Shown: piece by piece, positions 1 through 8,425 of the stretch
Numbering within the stretch: position 1 is the stretch's first letter
Layout of the letters: each line of letters opens with the position of its first letter
From: Gammaproteobacteria bacterium
GTDB lineage: Bacteria; Pseudomonadota; Gammaproteobacteria; UBA9339
Direction of reading: 5' to 3'
NCBI GenBank assembly: GCA_023135155.1
Contig: JAGLTR010000015.1
Coordinates: 1-41,514 of the forward strand
Length of the DNA stretch: 41,514 bases
Made by a program: the position numbers and the translations under genes
Notes under the pieces: generated by a model
Databases searched by the model: none
What the model saw: the letters and a program-made list of their open reading frames with translations, nothing else
Told to the model about the DNA's origin: nothing

Positions 1-1
1 G

Positions 2-211
2 GATGGAGAAGATTCAGATACCTGTTTGAAAAAGCCAAATACTCCATCTGGATCTGCTGCTGGAACCGATTGTGGTGATATGAATTCAGTAAGCACTGAT
101 TCAGAGCGTCGAGTATCGAAGAAATCATTTTTAGCCAGGTTGTTTTCGCCGGGCAGCGTGGCGAGTGCTCCGGAACAAAATCTGCCTGAGCTAGATTTTA
201 GTAATCCTTAG
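2..211 (+). CDS. 3' end of an unidentified gene (partial)
   Basis: The frame is open from the first complete codon of the window to a TAG stop at 209-211, so this is the C-terminal ~69 residues of a gene that begins upstream. The visible part is polar, rich in Ser, Pro, Gly and Asp, and looks disordered, with a short basic/aromatic stretch (KKSFLARLF) near the end. It ends about 170 bp before the mraZ promoter. I do not recognise the protein. There is a possible internal TTG start at 26, but the open frame upstream makes a truncated gene more likely. Confidence 0.5.
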   Translation, partial: DGEDSDTCLKKPNTPSGSAAGTDCGDMNSVSTDSERRVSKKSFLARLFSPGSVASAPEQNLPELDFSNP

Positions 212-382
212 TATTGGTCCTATAGTTCTATTATTTCTTGAATCTATGGTGATGATTCTTATTTGCGTAATTGCAATATTTTGGGTCTATTGTGCCAAAA
301 AGGCCGTTGTAACCCCAATATCTTGATATCCTCTTAATTTAACATTGACTACTATGTCGCTGAATATAGTGCATATTTATGG

Positions 383-411
383 TTGACAGTGGTATGGTGT
401 GGCGATATAGT
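383..411 (+). promoter_or_regulatory. sigma70-type promoter of the dcw cluster
   Basis: A perfect -35 hexamer TTGACA (383-388) is followed after 17 bp by TATAGT (406-411). The predicted transcription start is near 418, giving a leader of about 38 nt before mraZ. It is the strongest promoter match in the window and lies at the head of the division/cell-wall cluster. Confidence 0.8.
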
Positions 412-443
412 GGCGACAGGTGGTTAGTAGTGGATAAAAGTGG
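389..443 (+). promoter_or_regulatory. MraZ operator: six GTGG direct repeats
   Basis: GTGG occurs at 389, 399, 410, 420, 430 and 440, i.e. at 10, 11, 10, 10 and 10 bp steps, on one face of the helix. The first two lie in the promoter spacer, the third overlaps the -10, and the rest cover the start site and leader. MraZ proteins are known to bind tandem TGGG-type repeats of 10-bp period upstream of their own gene, so autoregulation of the cluster is the likely role. Confidence 0.75.
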
Positions 444-455
444 GAGATGTCCACA

Positions 456-914
456 ATGTTTCGTGGTATTAACATAGTCAATTTAGATGCTAAGGGACGG
501 ATGGCGATTCCAACTCGTTACCGTTCTGAGCTTACGGATGAAGCTAATGGGCGTCTTATTGCCACCATTGACACTGAAGATTCGTGTCTATTACTTTACC
601 CGCTTCCGGCCTGGACGGAAATTGAACAGAAGATAGAGTCTTTGCCTAGCTTTAATCGTGTTACAAGACGTATTCAGCGATTATTGATCGGGCATGCGAC
701 TGAGGTAGAGCTTGATGCAAATGGCCGTATTTTACTGCCGTCTTTGTTGAGAGATTATGCCGGGCTTGAGAAGCGGGTAATGTTGATAGGACAAGGTAAG
801 AAGTTTGAGCTTTGGGACGAAGATCAGTGGAACAATGGGCGTAATGGTTGGCTTGCAGAAAGTCATCAAAACACCGCGGAACTACCAGAGCAACTACAAG
901 AATTATCTCTGTGA
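456..914 (+). CDS. mraZ: MraZ transcriptional regulator of the dcw cluster
   Basis: This is the DNA-binding regulator that opens most dcw clusters and acts on its own promoter. The protein has the two AbrB-like halves of the family: the N-terminal motif MFRGIN..LDAKGRMAIP and the second LDANGRILLP near residue 90. An upstream in-frame ATG at 447 exists, but GGGAG (442-446) abuts it directly, whereas it lies 9 nt before the ATG at 456. The shorter start gives 152 residues and the standard MFRG N terminus. The stop overlaps the GTG start of rsmH. The GTGG repeats just upstream are its expected binding sites. Confidence 0.93.
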   Translation: MFRGINIVNLDAKGRMAIPTRYRSELTDEANGRLIATIDTEDSCLLLYPLPAWTEIEQKIESLPSFNRVTRRIQRLLIGHATEVELDANGRILLPSLLRDYAGLEKRVMLIGQGKKFELWDEDQWNNGRNGWLAESHQNTAELPEQLQELSL

Positions 915-1906
915 GTAAGATTTATCGTCCTCGGCATCACTCGATAAAATCTGGCTCTTCCTCTGCAAAGGGGGAGGGCCAACATGGTTCTAGCCATGTG
1001 TCGGTTTTGCTTGATGAGGCGCTTACAGGATTGGCGATTAAAGAAGATGGAATTTATATTGATGCGACTTTTGGTCGTGGTGGTCACAGTAAGGAGATCT
1101 TAAAAAGATTGGGGCCACAGGGTCAAGTTTTAGCGATTGATCGCGACCCGGAAGCGATAGAGGTGGCAAAAAGAATGGGGGACGAGCGCTTACGCGTGGA
1201 ACACGGATCGTTCACTAAACTTAAGAGCTGGATTAGCGAATTAGGTTTGGCGGGCAAAATTGATGGTGTGTTGCTCGATTTAGGTGTTTCGTCACCACAA
1301 GTGGATAACCCAGAGCGTGGGTTTAGTTTTCTAAGAGATGGACCTCTTGATATGCGAATGGATCCAACTCAAGGGATGGACGCTGCGGGTTGGATAAACT
1401 CTGCTACGAATGAGGAGATAGCAACGGTGCTTAAGACTTACGGAGAAGAACGCTATAGCAAACGCATTGCTGATGCGATCGTTAAGGGACGAATTATTGC
1501 GCCGATTGCGACAACGGGACAGTTGGCGCGCATTGTTGCTGATGCTCATCCGAAATGGGAGCCACACAAACATCCGGCTACCAGAACTTTTCAAGGGATC
1601 AGAATATTTATTAATGATGAGCTTGGGCAGTTAAAGGATTGTTTAGAGCAGTGTTTAGATGTTTTAGCAGTTGGCGGTCGTTTGGTGGCTATTAGTTTTC
1701 ATTCATTAGAAGACCGCATAGTTAAAAACTTTATTCGTAAATATACGCATGGCGAAACTATGCCGCGTAAATTGCCAGTTCCAACTGAGCAGTTGGTTAT
1801 TCGTTTAAAGCGTATTGGTTGTGCAATTAAAGCCGGTGATGATGAAATTGCACTTAATATTAGATCGCGTAGCGCAAATATGCGCGTGGCGGAGAAGGTG
1901 GCATGA
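911..1906 (+). CDS. rsmH: 16S rRNA (cytosine1402-N4)-methyltransferase RsmH
   Basis: RsmH (MraW) uses S-adenosylmethionine to methylate N4 of C1402 in 16S rRNA. The SAM-binding motif IDATFGRGGHSK is near residue 52, followed by LDLGVSSPQ and GFSFLRDGPLDMRMD. The C-terminal FHSLEDRIVK and NIRSRSANMRVAEK blocks are also characteristic. The frame is open upstream, but the GTG at 911 overlaps the mraZ stop as GTGA and is the most credible start. It gives 331 residues, with an N-terminal extension of about 20 residues compared with the E. coli protein. A GTG at 998 would be shorter but cuts too close to the conserved VSVLLDEAL segment. Confidence 0.93.
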   Translation: MSKIYRPRHHSIKSGSSSAKGEGQHGSSHVSVLLDEALTGLAIKEDGIYIDATFGRGGHSKEILKRLGPQGQVLAIDRDPEAIEVAKRMGDERLRVEHGSFTKLKSWISELGLAGKIDGVLLDLGVSSPQVDNPERGFSFLRDGPLDMRMDPTQGMDAAGWINSATNEEIATVLKTYGEERYSKRIADAIVKGRIIAPIATTGQLARIVADAHPKWEPHKHPATRTFQGIRIFINDELGQLKDCLEQCLDVLAVGGRLVAISFHSLEDRIVKNFIRKYTHGETMPRKLPVPTEQLVIRLKRIGCAIKAGDDEIALNIRSRSANMRVAEKVA

Positions 1907-2241
1907 ATGCTGTAGCAAAATCAGTTGCTGAACGCGGATGGTTTGCAAACCCATTTGCAGTGTCATTTGCAATTCCTGCGCCAGGTTTAAAGGCCACATT
2001 GTTATTATTAATTATATTCTTAAATGCCTTTGCGCTTGTTTATATTAAAGACGTTAATCGTCGCCTGTTTATGCAAGATCAAAATGTTATGCAGGCAAGC
2101 AGTACGATGAATGTTAATTATGGCAAGTTGCTTCTGGAAGAAGGAACGTGGGCGACGCAAGCGCGTGTGCAGAATGTCGCAGAAGGTCAGTTAAATATGG
2201 AGATCCCAGCAGCTAAAGATGTTGTTATGGTAAAGCTCTAG
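1903..2241 (+). CDS. ftsL: Cell division protein FtsL
   Basis: This is a small bitopic protein of the FtsQ-FtsL-FtsB subcomplex that activates septal peptidoglycan synthesis. The 112 residues show a basic N-terminal tail, one hydrophobic membrane helix at about residues 29-48 (LLLLIIFLNAFALVYI) and a periplasmic helical segment that would form the coiled coil with FtsB. Sequence conservation in FtsL is low, so the call rests on size, topology and position between rsmH and ftsI. The ATG overlaps the rsmH stop (ATGA), with GGAGAAGG upstream as ribosome binding site. Confidence 0.85.
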   Translation: MNAVAKSVAERGWFANPFAVSFAIPAPGLKATLLLLIIFLNAFALVYIKDVNRRLFMQDQNVMQASSTMNVNYGKLLLEEGTWATQARVQNVAEGQLNMEIPAAKDVVMVKL

Positions 2242-3917
2242 TGCGTAAGAAACAGCAACAATTATTTTCCGGTAGATTCTATTTTCTAATTTTCCTTTTG
2301 TGTCTAATATTCGTTGGCCTTATTTTTAGAATGCTTGATTTGAATGTTTTTAAACATACGTTCTTGCAGCGGCAGAGTAACAGTCGTGCAATACGTGTTA
2401 TAAGTATTCCCGCGCACCGAGGCATGATTATAGATCGGAATAATGAACCATTGGCTATTAGTACGCCTGTTGATTCGGTTTGGGTTAATCCACAGATTAC
2501 TCATGTTACGCCAGAGCAGCTGACTAAATTAGGACATATTTTGCATATTCCATATAGTGTTTTGAGTCGTAAAGTTGATAAGCATAATGGACGTTGGTTT
2601 GTTTATTTACGACGTAGAATAGATCCTGCTGTTGCTAACAAAGTGCGTGCCTTAAAAGTGTCGGGGATATTCTTTCAGCGTGAATATCGTCGGTTCTATC
2701 CAGAGGCTGAAGTTGATGCGCATGTTTTAGGTTTCACAAATATTGATGATGTTGGCCAGGAAGGTTTGGAATTAGCCTATAATTCTTGGTTAAAAGGTGT
2801 TCCAGGAAAAAAGAAAGTGTTAAAGGATAGAATGGGTCATGTGATTGCTGATTTCGGCGATATAAAAAAACCACAACCTGGACATAATTTGCAAGTAAGT
2901 ATTGATGATCGCATTCAGTATTTAGCTTACCGTGAATTAAAAAGAATTTTTGAAAAATATCATGCTGAATCAGGATCTATTGTAGTTTTAGATGTTAAAA
3001 CAGGTGAAATATTAGCGATGGTAAATCAGCCATCATTTAATCCCAATAATCGACCTGCTGATACTGATGGTCGCTATCGAAATCGTGCGGTTACTGATGT
3101 TTTTGAGCCTGGCTCAACGATGAAAGCATTTAGTATTGCTAGTGCTTTGGAGAGCGGCAAATATACGCCTCTTACAAAGGTTGATACTAATCCTGGTTGG
3201 ATGGTTGTTGATGGTAATACTATTAATGATGAGCATATTAACCATGGTGTACTAACAGTTACTGGAGTGTTGCAAAAATCTAGTAATATCGGTGTGGCGA
3301 AAATGACGCTATCTTTGCCGGCTGAGCATTTATGGTTGGTTTTACATAAAATGGGTTTTGGTGAGATTACAGGTGGTGGTTTTCCTGGTGAAGTTCCAGG
3401 AATATTAGTGAACCATCGTGTTTGGCGCCCGTTTGTTTTGGCAACGTTAGCATTTGGTTATGGTCTCTCTGTTACGCCGTTGCAGTTGGCTGGTGCATAT
3501 GCTGTTATTGCTAATAACGGTATTAAAATGCCGCTAAGTTTTCTTAAAGTAGTACAAAATAATCTACCGCAAGGTGAGCGTGTAATGAAAGTACGGGTTG
3601 CGCGTCAGATGGCGGTTATGTTGGAGTCTGTGGTTGCAAATGGTGGTACCGGAACGCGTGCGCAGGTACCTGGATATCGAGTTGCAGGTAAGACCGGAAC
3701 AGCATATATTGCTGGAAAACATGGTTATAATAAAAAGAATCATATTGCATCATTTGTGGGTATGGCCCCGGTGAGCAATCCAAGATTGGTTGTTGCTGTT
3801 ATTGTGCGTAATCCGCATGGCCAACATTTTGGTGGCTTAGTGGCAGCTCCGGCATTTGCCCATGTTATGGGAGGAGCGTTACGTCTTATGGGTGTGGCGC
3901 CGGATAATTTATCTTAA
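2241..3917 (+). CDS. ftsI: FtsI (PBP3), septal peptidoglycan transpeptidase
   Basis: This is the class B penicillin-binding protein that cross-links septal murein with FtsW. After a single membrane anchor (about residues 12-32) come the pedestal domain and the transpeptidase domain. Active-site motifs are present: S292-T-M-K295 with the nucleophile Ser, S347-S-N349, and K484-T-G486. The 558-residue length is normal for the family. The GTG start at 2241 shares its G with the ftsL TAG stop, so translation is coupled. Confidence 0.96.
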   Translation: MRKKQQQLFSGRFYFLIFLLCLIFVGLIFRMLDLNVFKHTFLQRQSNSRAIRVISIPAHRGMIIDRNNEPLAISTPVDSVWVNPQITHVTPEQLTKLGHILHIPYSVLSRKVDKHNGRWFVYLRRRIDPAVANKVRALKVSGIFFQREYRRFYPEAEVDAHVLGFTNIDDVGQEGLELAYNSWLKGVPGKKKVLKDRMGHVIADFGDIKKPQPGHNLQVSIDDRIQYLAYRELKRIFEKYHAESGSIVVLDVKTGEILAMVNQPSFNPNNRPADTDGRYRNRAVTDVFEPGSTMKAFSIASALESGKYTPLTKVDTNPGWMVVDGNTINDEHINHGVLTVTGVLQKSSNIGVAKMTLSLPAEHLWLVLHKMGFGEITGGGFPGEVPGILVNHRVWRPFVLATLAFGYGLSVTPLQLAGAYAVIANNGIKMPLSFLKVVQNNLPQGERVMKVRVARQMAVMLESVVANGGTGTRAQVPGYRVAGKTGTAYIAGKHGYNKKNHIASFVGMAPVSNPRLVVAVIVRNPHGQHFGGLVAAPAFAHVMGGALRLMGVAPDNLS

Positions 3918-3935
3918 ATGTAAGTAGTACTTATT

Positions 3936-5420
3936 ATGTTGTTAAGTGCGTTATTAAAAGATTTTGTTACGGTAAATTCTACGCAAGATTGCGAAGTCTC
4001 AGGGTTGTGCTCTGATAGTCGTAAAATAAAGTCGGGTGATCTGTTTTTTGCTTATCCAGGCACACAGATTGATGGACGTAATTTTATTGATGTAGCTGTG
4101 GCAGGTGGTGCCAGCGCAGTTTTATGCGAAGCTGAGAATGAAGGTGATTTCTTAGATTGTGATGCCCCAATATTTTTTGTTAATGACTTGCAATACCATG
4201 TGGGTTTTATTGCGGCAAAATTCTACGATTTTCCAGCGCAAAAAATGCGTATGATTGGTATTACCGGAACAAACGGTAAAACATCATGTAGTCATTATTT
4301 GGCGCAAGCTTTAGATCAATTGAATATTCCATGCGGTATTGTTGGTACTTTAGGGGTTGGGTTCTCTGGTGATTTACAGCCGGGCATACATACAACACCT
4401 GATCCGATTTCGTTGCAAAAACATTTGTTTGAACTGCAGCAGCAGGGAGCAAAAGCTATTGCGATGGAGGTTTCCTCGCATGGTTTAGATCAGAATCGCA
4501 TTGATAGTATTCAATTTGACATAGCAGTATTTACTAATTTATCGCGTGATCATTTGGATTATCATCACACCATGGAAAGCTATGGCGCTGCAAAAAAGAA
4601 ACTATTTTTATCCTCTAATTTGCAGCAAGCTGTTATTAACGCGGATGATGATTTTGGTGTTGAATTAATTAATGCATTTAAAGATAAGTTGTCGGTTGTT
4701 GGGTTTAGTATGCAGGATGCGGAGATGGATATTCCGATAGTGCGCGCAACTGACGTTAAAATTAGCGATAGTGGTTATCATGTTGGAATAGTATCGCCAT
4801 GGGGTGATGGTATCTTAAATACTAATCTTTTGGGTCGTTTTAACGTTAGTAATTTATTGGCAGTGCTATCTGTTTTGGGAGTTATGGAGATGCCATTAGC
4901 TGATGCCTTAACCGCATTGGCAAAAATTGTTCCTGTTTCTGGTCGTATGCAGACTTTTGGCGGTGGTAAGAAACAACCGTTAGTGGTTGTAGATTATGCG
5001 CACACTCCAGATGCATTAATGCAGGCGCTAACTGTTTTACGTGAGCATTGTCATGGACACTTATGGTGCGTATTTGGTTGTGGTGGTGATAGAGATAGAG
5101 GCAAGCGACCATTAATGGGTGAGCTTGCTGAAAGGTTAAGTGATCAAATTATTATTACTGATGATAACCCTCGCACAGAAGACTCACTGGTAATTATCGA
5201 TGAGATCAAGCAGGGCTTGGTTTGCCCGTGGGCTGCAGAGATTGAGTCAGATCGTGCTACTGCGATTGCGCATGCTATTGACTGTGCAAATGCTGGCGAT
5301 ATTATATTGATCGCAGGCAAGGGGCATGAAGATTACCAGATAATTGGTGATGAGCGAACGCCGTTTAGTGATGTTGTTGAGGTGCAAAAAAACTTAGGAA
5401 TAAAAAATGCAGTTAAGTGA
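3936..5420 (+). CDS. murE: MurE, UDP-MurNAc-tripeptide ligase (meso-DAP type)
   Basis: This Mur ligase adds the third residue to UDP-MurNAc-L-Ala-D-Glu using ATP. The nucleotide loop G111-TNGKT116 and the Mur ligase motif EVSSHGLDQ are present. The motif D410-N-P-R413 is the established signature for meso-diaminopimelate selection, as opposed to lysine, which fits a Gram-negative cell wall. Length is 494 residues, normal for the family. No strong Shine-Dalgarno precedes the ATG. The 3' end overlaps murF by 14 bp, so the two are probably translationally coupled. Confidence 0.96.
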   Translation: MLLSALLKDFVTVNSTQDCEVSGLCSDSRKIKSGDLFFAYPGTQIDGRNFIDVAVAGGASAVLCEAENEGDFLDCDAPIFFVNDLQYHVGFIAAKFYDFPAQKMRMIGITGTNGKTSCSHYLAQALDQLNIPCGIVGTLGVGFSGDLQPGIHTTPDPISLQKHLFELQQQGAKAIAMEVSSHGLDQNRIDSIQFDIAVFTNLSRDHLDYHHTMESYGAAKKKLFLSSNLQQAVINADDDFGVELINAFKDKLSVVGFSMQDAEMDIPIVRATDVKISDSGYHVGIVSPWGDGILNTNLLGRFNVSNLLAVLSVLGVMEMPLADALTALAKIVPVSGRMQTFGGGKKQPLVVVDYAHTPDALMQALTVLREHCHGHLWCVFGCGGDRDRGKRPLMGELAERLSDQIIITDDNPRTEDSLVIIDEIKQGLVCPWAAEIESDRATAIAHAIDCANAGDIILIAGKGHEDYQIIGDERTPFSDVVEVQKNLGIKNAVK

Positions 5421-6702
5421 TTTAGATGTATTCCAGACTTATAGTATTGATACTCGTTCTTTACAGCGTGGTGATGTTTTTATTGCACTTCATGGTCCTA
5501 ATTTTGATGGTCATGATTATCTCGCAATGGCAGCTGAAAAGGGGGCAAGTGCTGCAATTGTTGAGCGTGAAGTTACAACGACATTACCGTTAATTATTGT
5601 TGACGATAGTTTTGCGACATTTTGTGATTTAGCGAAAGAACGTCGTCAAGCACTTAGTATTCCGATAAGTGCAATCACTGGTAGTTGTGGAAAAACTACA
5701 ACAAAAACCATGTTGGCAAATATTTTAAATGGTGTGGGTGAGACGTTAGCTACTGAAAAGAATTTCAATAATAATATTGGTGTGCCACTGACTTTATTAA
5801 AAATAATGCCTGAGCATAAATTCACAGTCATTGAAATTGGTGCCAATATGAAGCATGAGATTGCTTTTGCTGCTGAGATTGCTTCGCCTGATATTGCAAT
5901 TATTACGAATGCTGCCCCAGTGCATTTGGAAGGTTTTGGCAATCTAGATAGTGTGGCGCGGATTAAAGGCGATATCTTGACGAATTTACAACCTGATGGA
6001 CGGGGTATTTTAAATGCTGATGATCAATATTATGCTTATTGGCAAGAACGTCTGAATGGACGTGAATTTATTAGCTTTGGCTTGCATAATAAAGCTGATG
6101 TAATGGCGAAAGATATTGCTATTGATGCTGATGATGCAAGTCAATTTTCTCTAGTTACTCCGCAAGATTCTGTCGATGTGCATTTGAGATTATTAGGCGA
6201 GCATAATATCTATAATGCTTTGGCTGCTGCAGCTGCAGCTTTAGCGATTGGGGTGCCATTACAGCTTATTAAAATCGGTTTAGAAAATGTAACGGCGGTC
6301 CCTAATAGAATGATAAAAAAAGTTGGGAAAAATGGCGTAATTATTATTGATGATAGCTATAATGCCAATCCTCGTTCGATGCAGGCTGCCATGCGTATTT
6401 TGGCTTTGAGCAGTGGTAAGAAGGTGATGGTTGTTGGTGATATGGGTGAGCTCGGTGCTGATGCTCGTGATTTTCATCGTCAGCTAGGCGAAGAGGCGCG
6501 TGCGATAGGGGTTGATTATTTGTTTGCTGTGGGTGATTTAACCCGCCTGACTGTTGAGGCATTTGGAAACAATGCCGAGTTTTTTAGCGAACGTGAAGAG
6601 TTAATTGCAGTTTTAAATAAAATGGCACAACAGGGAGTCACTGTTTTGGTGAAAGGCTCAAAGGTAAATCGCCTTTGGGAAATTGTTGCAAGTTTGCTTT
6701 AA
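5407..6702 (+). CDS. murF: MurF, UDP-MurNAc-tripeptide:D-Ala-D-Ala ligase
   Basis: MurF completes the cytoplasmic pentapeptide by adding D-Ala-D-Ala. The N-terminal domain carries SIDTRSLQRGDVFIALHG, the family's substrate-binding region, followed by the ATP loop G92-SCGKT97. EKNFNNNIGVPLTLL and IIDDSYNANPRSM are typical MurF blocks. At 431 residues it is slightly short compared with E. coli MurF (452), with a compact C-terminal domain. The start lies inside the last 14 bp of murE. mraY follows after 16 bp with AGGAAG as ribosome binding site. Confidence 0.95.
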   Translation: MQLSDLDVFQTYSIDTRSLQRGDVFIALHGPNFDGHDYLAMAAEKGASAAIVEREVTTTLPLIIVDDSFATFCDLAKERRQALSIPISAITGSCGKTTTKTMLANILNGVGETLATEKNFNNNIGVPLTLLKIMPEHKFTVIEIGANMKHEIAFAAEIASPDIAIITNAAPVHLEGFGNLDSVARIKGDILTNLQPDGRGILNADDQYYAYWQERLNGREFISFGLHNKADVMAKDIAIDADDASQFSLVTPQDSVDVHLRLLGEHNIYNALAAAAAALAIGVPLQLIKIGLENVTAVPNRMIKKVGKNGVIIIDDSYNANPRSMQAAMRILALSSGKKVMVVGDMGELGADARDFHRQLGEEARAIGVDYLFAVGDLTRLTVEAFGNNAEFFSEREELIAVLNKMAQQGVTVLVKGSKVNRLWEIVASLL

Positions 6703-6718
6703 TTAGGAAGAAATAAAG

Positions 6719-7801
6719 ATGTTACTTTGGTTGGCGCAGGTTTTTGGTGATCACTGGCGGTTTCTACATGTGTTTCAATATATAACTATGCGTTGTATTT
6801 TGGGGGCATTGTTTGCACTTATTGTGTCTCTGTTTTTTGGAGCTCCTGTTATTAGATGGCTAAGTCATTATCAAGTTGGTCAACAAATTCGTGATGATGG
6901 TCCGCAGTCGCATTTGGTAAAGAAAGGTACGCCGACAATGGGTGGCGTGCTGATGCTGATTGCAATTACTATTAGTGTGTTAATAGCTGGCGATCTTACG
7001 AGCCGTTATCTTTGGATTACTCTGCTGGTTATGCTGGGATTTGGGTTTATCGGTTGGGTCGATGATTATTTAAAATTGGTAAAAAAGAATACCTGTGGTT
7101 TATCTGCGGGCAAAAAATATTTCATGCAGTCTGTGGTTGGTTTGGCTGCCGTATTATTTCTCTATTTCACGGCGCAATTGCCAGTTGAAACACAGTTAAT
7201 AATTCCATTCTTTAAGCACATCGCGATTAGCATGGGCCTGTTTTTTATAGTGTTTGGGTATTTTGTTATTGTGGGAACTAGTAATGCTGTTAATTTGACA
7301 GATGGTTTGGATGGTTTGGCTACTTTGCCGACGGTGTTGGTGGCCGCAGCATTAGGTGTGTTTGCATATTTAACTGGGAACTTCTATTTTGCCAAATATT
7401 TGTTTATTCCTTTTGTTCCTGGTGCTGGTGAGGTAGCTGTGTTTTGTAGCGCTATGGTTGGTGCTGGACTTGGGTTTTTATGGTTTAATACATACCCAGC
7501 AGAAATGTTTATGGGTGATGTAGGTGCGCTTGGTTTGGGAGCAGCTTTAGGTGTTATCGCAGTTATAGTGCGTCAGGAATTAGTTTTATTGATTATGGGC
7601 GGTATTTTCGTCATAGAAACATTGTCTGTGATTTTGCAAGTTGGTAGTTTTAAGCTAACAGGCAGGCGTATATTTAGAATGGCGCCACTGCATCATCACT
7701 TCGAATTAAAAGGCTGGGCAGAACCAAAAATCATCGTGCGTTTTTGGATTGTTACTTTTATTTTAGTCTTGCTCGGTTTGGCGACATTAAAACTGCGCTA
7801 A
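6719..7801 (+). CDS. mraY: MraY, phospho-MurNAc-pentapeptide translocase
   Basis: This integral membrane enzyme transfers phospho-MurNAc-pentapeptide to undecaprenyl phosphate, forming lipid I. The 360-residue protein has the expected roughly ten hydrophobic helices. It also has the conserved cytosolic motifs: KKGTPTMGG, the catalytic [18 protein letters not shown], and the HHHFELKGW histidine loop. It closes the first co-directional block of the cluster. Its stop is followed within 15 bp by a short inverted-repeat element and a minus-strand gene, which separate it from murD. Confidence 0.96.
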   Translation: MLLWLAQVFGDHWRFLHVFQYITMRCILGALFALIVSLFFGAPVIRWLSHYQVGQQIRDDGPQSHLVKKGTPTMGGVLMLIAITISVLIAGDLTSRYLWITLLVMLGFGFIGWVDDYLKLVKKNTCGLSAGKKYFMQSVVGLAAVLFLYFTAQLPVETQLIIPFFKHIAISMGLFFIVFGYFVIVGTSNAVNLTDGLDGLATLPTVLVAAALGVFAYLTGNFYFAKYLFIPFVPGAGEVAVFCSAMVGAGLGFLWFNTYPAEMFMGDVGALGLGAALGVIAVIVRQELVLLIMGGIFVIETLSVILQVGSFKLTGRRIFRMAPLHHHFELKGWAEPKIIVRFWIVTFILVLLGLATLKLR

Positions 7802-7805
7802 GAGA

Positions 7806-7925
7806 GCATGCTAGGCAGGGCTGTCCCATTAAAAACACCGTCATCCCGCGGCTTGACCGCGGGATGACGCAACTATTTGTTTTCATATAACAATATTTGT
7901 AATGGGACAGCCCTGGTATGCTAGG
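7806..7925. mobile_element. 100-bp MITE-like element with target duplication
   Basis: Perfect 16-bp terminal inverted repeats (CAGGGCTGTCCCATTA at 7816-7831 and its complement at 7900-7915) bound a 100-bp element without coding capacity. Immediately outside are 10-bp direct repeats, GCATGCTAGG (7806-7815) and GTATGCTAGG (7916-7925), with one mismatch; they look like a target-site duplication. Inside is a 12-bp-stem palindrome, GTCATCCCGCGG, with loop CTTGA (7840-7868). It lies between mraY and a convergent gene and may also act as their terminator. A decayed relative lies at 28863-28947. The parent transposon family is not identified. Confidence 0.7.
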
Positions 7926-7928
7926 GTA

Positions 7929-8372
7929 TTATTTGTTTCCGCAGCTGTAGGTGCTTTTCTTTGTTTGTTGTAATAAGTATTTTTTCTTAAACTTAATTAC
8001 TTTGCGCCAATAGATTATCAGTAAAATAAATCCCACAATGCCTAAAAGAAAACTGGTTGGTGGGAAAGGTGCGTATACAAAAAACTCAATAATTAAGTAG
8101 GCGAGGCCGAGGCCGAAAATATCATTAATGTGGCATGTTGATTTTGAGCATTTGCCAGTTTCTTGAGCGAGCGTTTTAGGAATGCAAAACGGGAGCATAA
8201 TCCAGGCGAAGATGTAGCCAACAAATGGAATTAGCATGAGCCAACAGAGCCAGGCGGGAACAATGTGTTTTTCCTCTGGGATTAGTTTTAATGTAGAGTA
8301 CATCGACAGAGAGAAGAAGAAAAAAAGGATGAGCTTCACTATAGAAGCCGTGACTAAGGTTGGGAACCACAT
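7929..8372 (-). CDS. Four-helix inner membrane protein of unknown function
   Basis: The 147-residue product has four hydrophobic segments at about residues 7-31, 36-62, 84-102 and 106-125, and a basic C-terminal tail (KFKKKYLLQQTKK). The second segment includes PAWLCWLMLIPFVGYIFAW, reminiscent of small membrane proteins of DUF4234/DUF5684 type, but I do not assign a family. A strong Shine-Dalgarno, TGGAGGT, lies 7 nt before its ATG, which supports a real gene. It runs against the cluster between mraY and murD, sharing the 53-bp divergent region with murD. Its position next to a MITE-like element suggests a later insertion. Confidence 0.7.
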   Translation of the reverse strand: MWFPTLVTASIVKLILFFFFSLSMYSTLKLIPEEKHIVPAWLCWLMLIPFVGYIFAWIMLPFCIPKTLAQETGKCSKSTCHINDIFGLGLAYLIIEFFVYAPFPPTSFLLGIVGFILLIIYWRKVIKFKKKYLLQQTKKSTYSCGNK

Positions 8373-8411
8373 AAATTTACCTCCAGTATTTTGTTTTACA
8401 GTAGATTATAT

Positions 8412-8417
8412 TATATT
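8412..8417 (+). promoter_or_regulatory. Putative -10 of murD, possibly leaderless
   Basis: TATATT (8412-8417) lies 8 nt before the murD ATG in an AT-rich divergent region. No Shine-Dalgarno precedes the ATG. The -35 is weak (TTGTTT at 8391-8396 with a 15-bp spacer). A promoter is needed here because the opposite-strand gene cuts murD off from mraY transcription. Confidence 0.45.
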
Positions 8418-8425
8418 TGTCGCCT

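Noticed and set aside
848-910. N-terminal extension of RsmH reaching into mraZ
   Set aside because: It would overlap mraZ by 67 bp with no start signal. The GTG overlapping the mraZ stop is sufficient.
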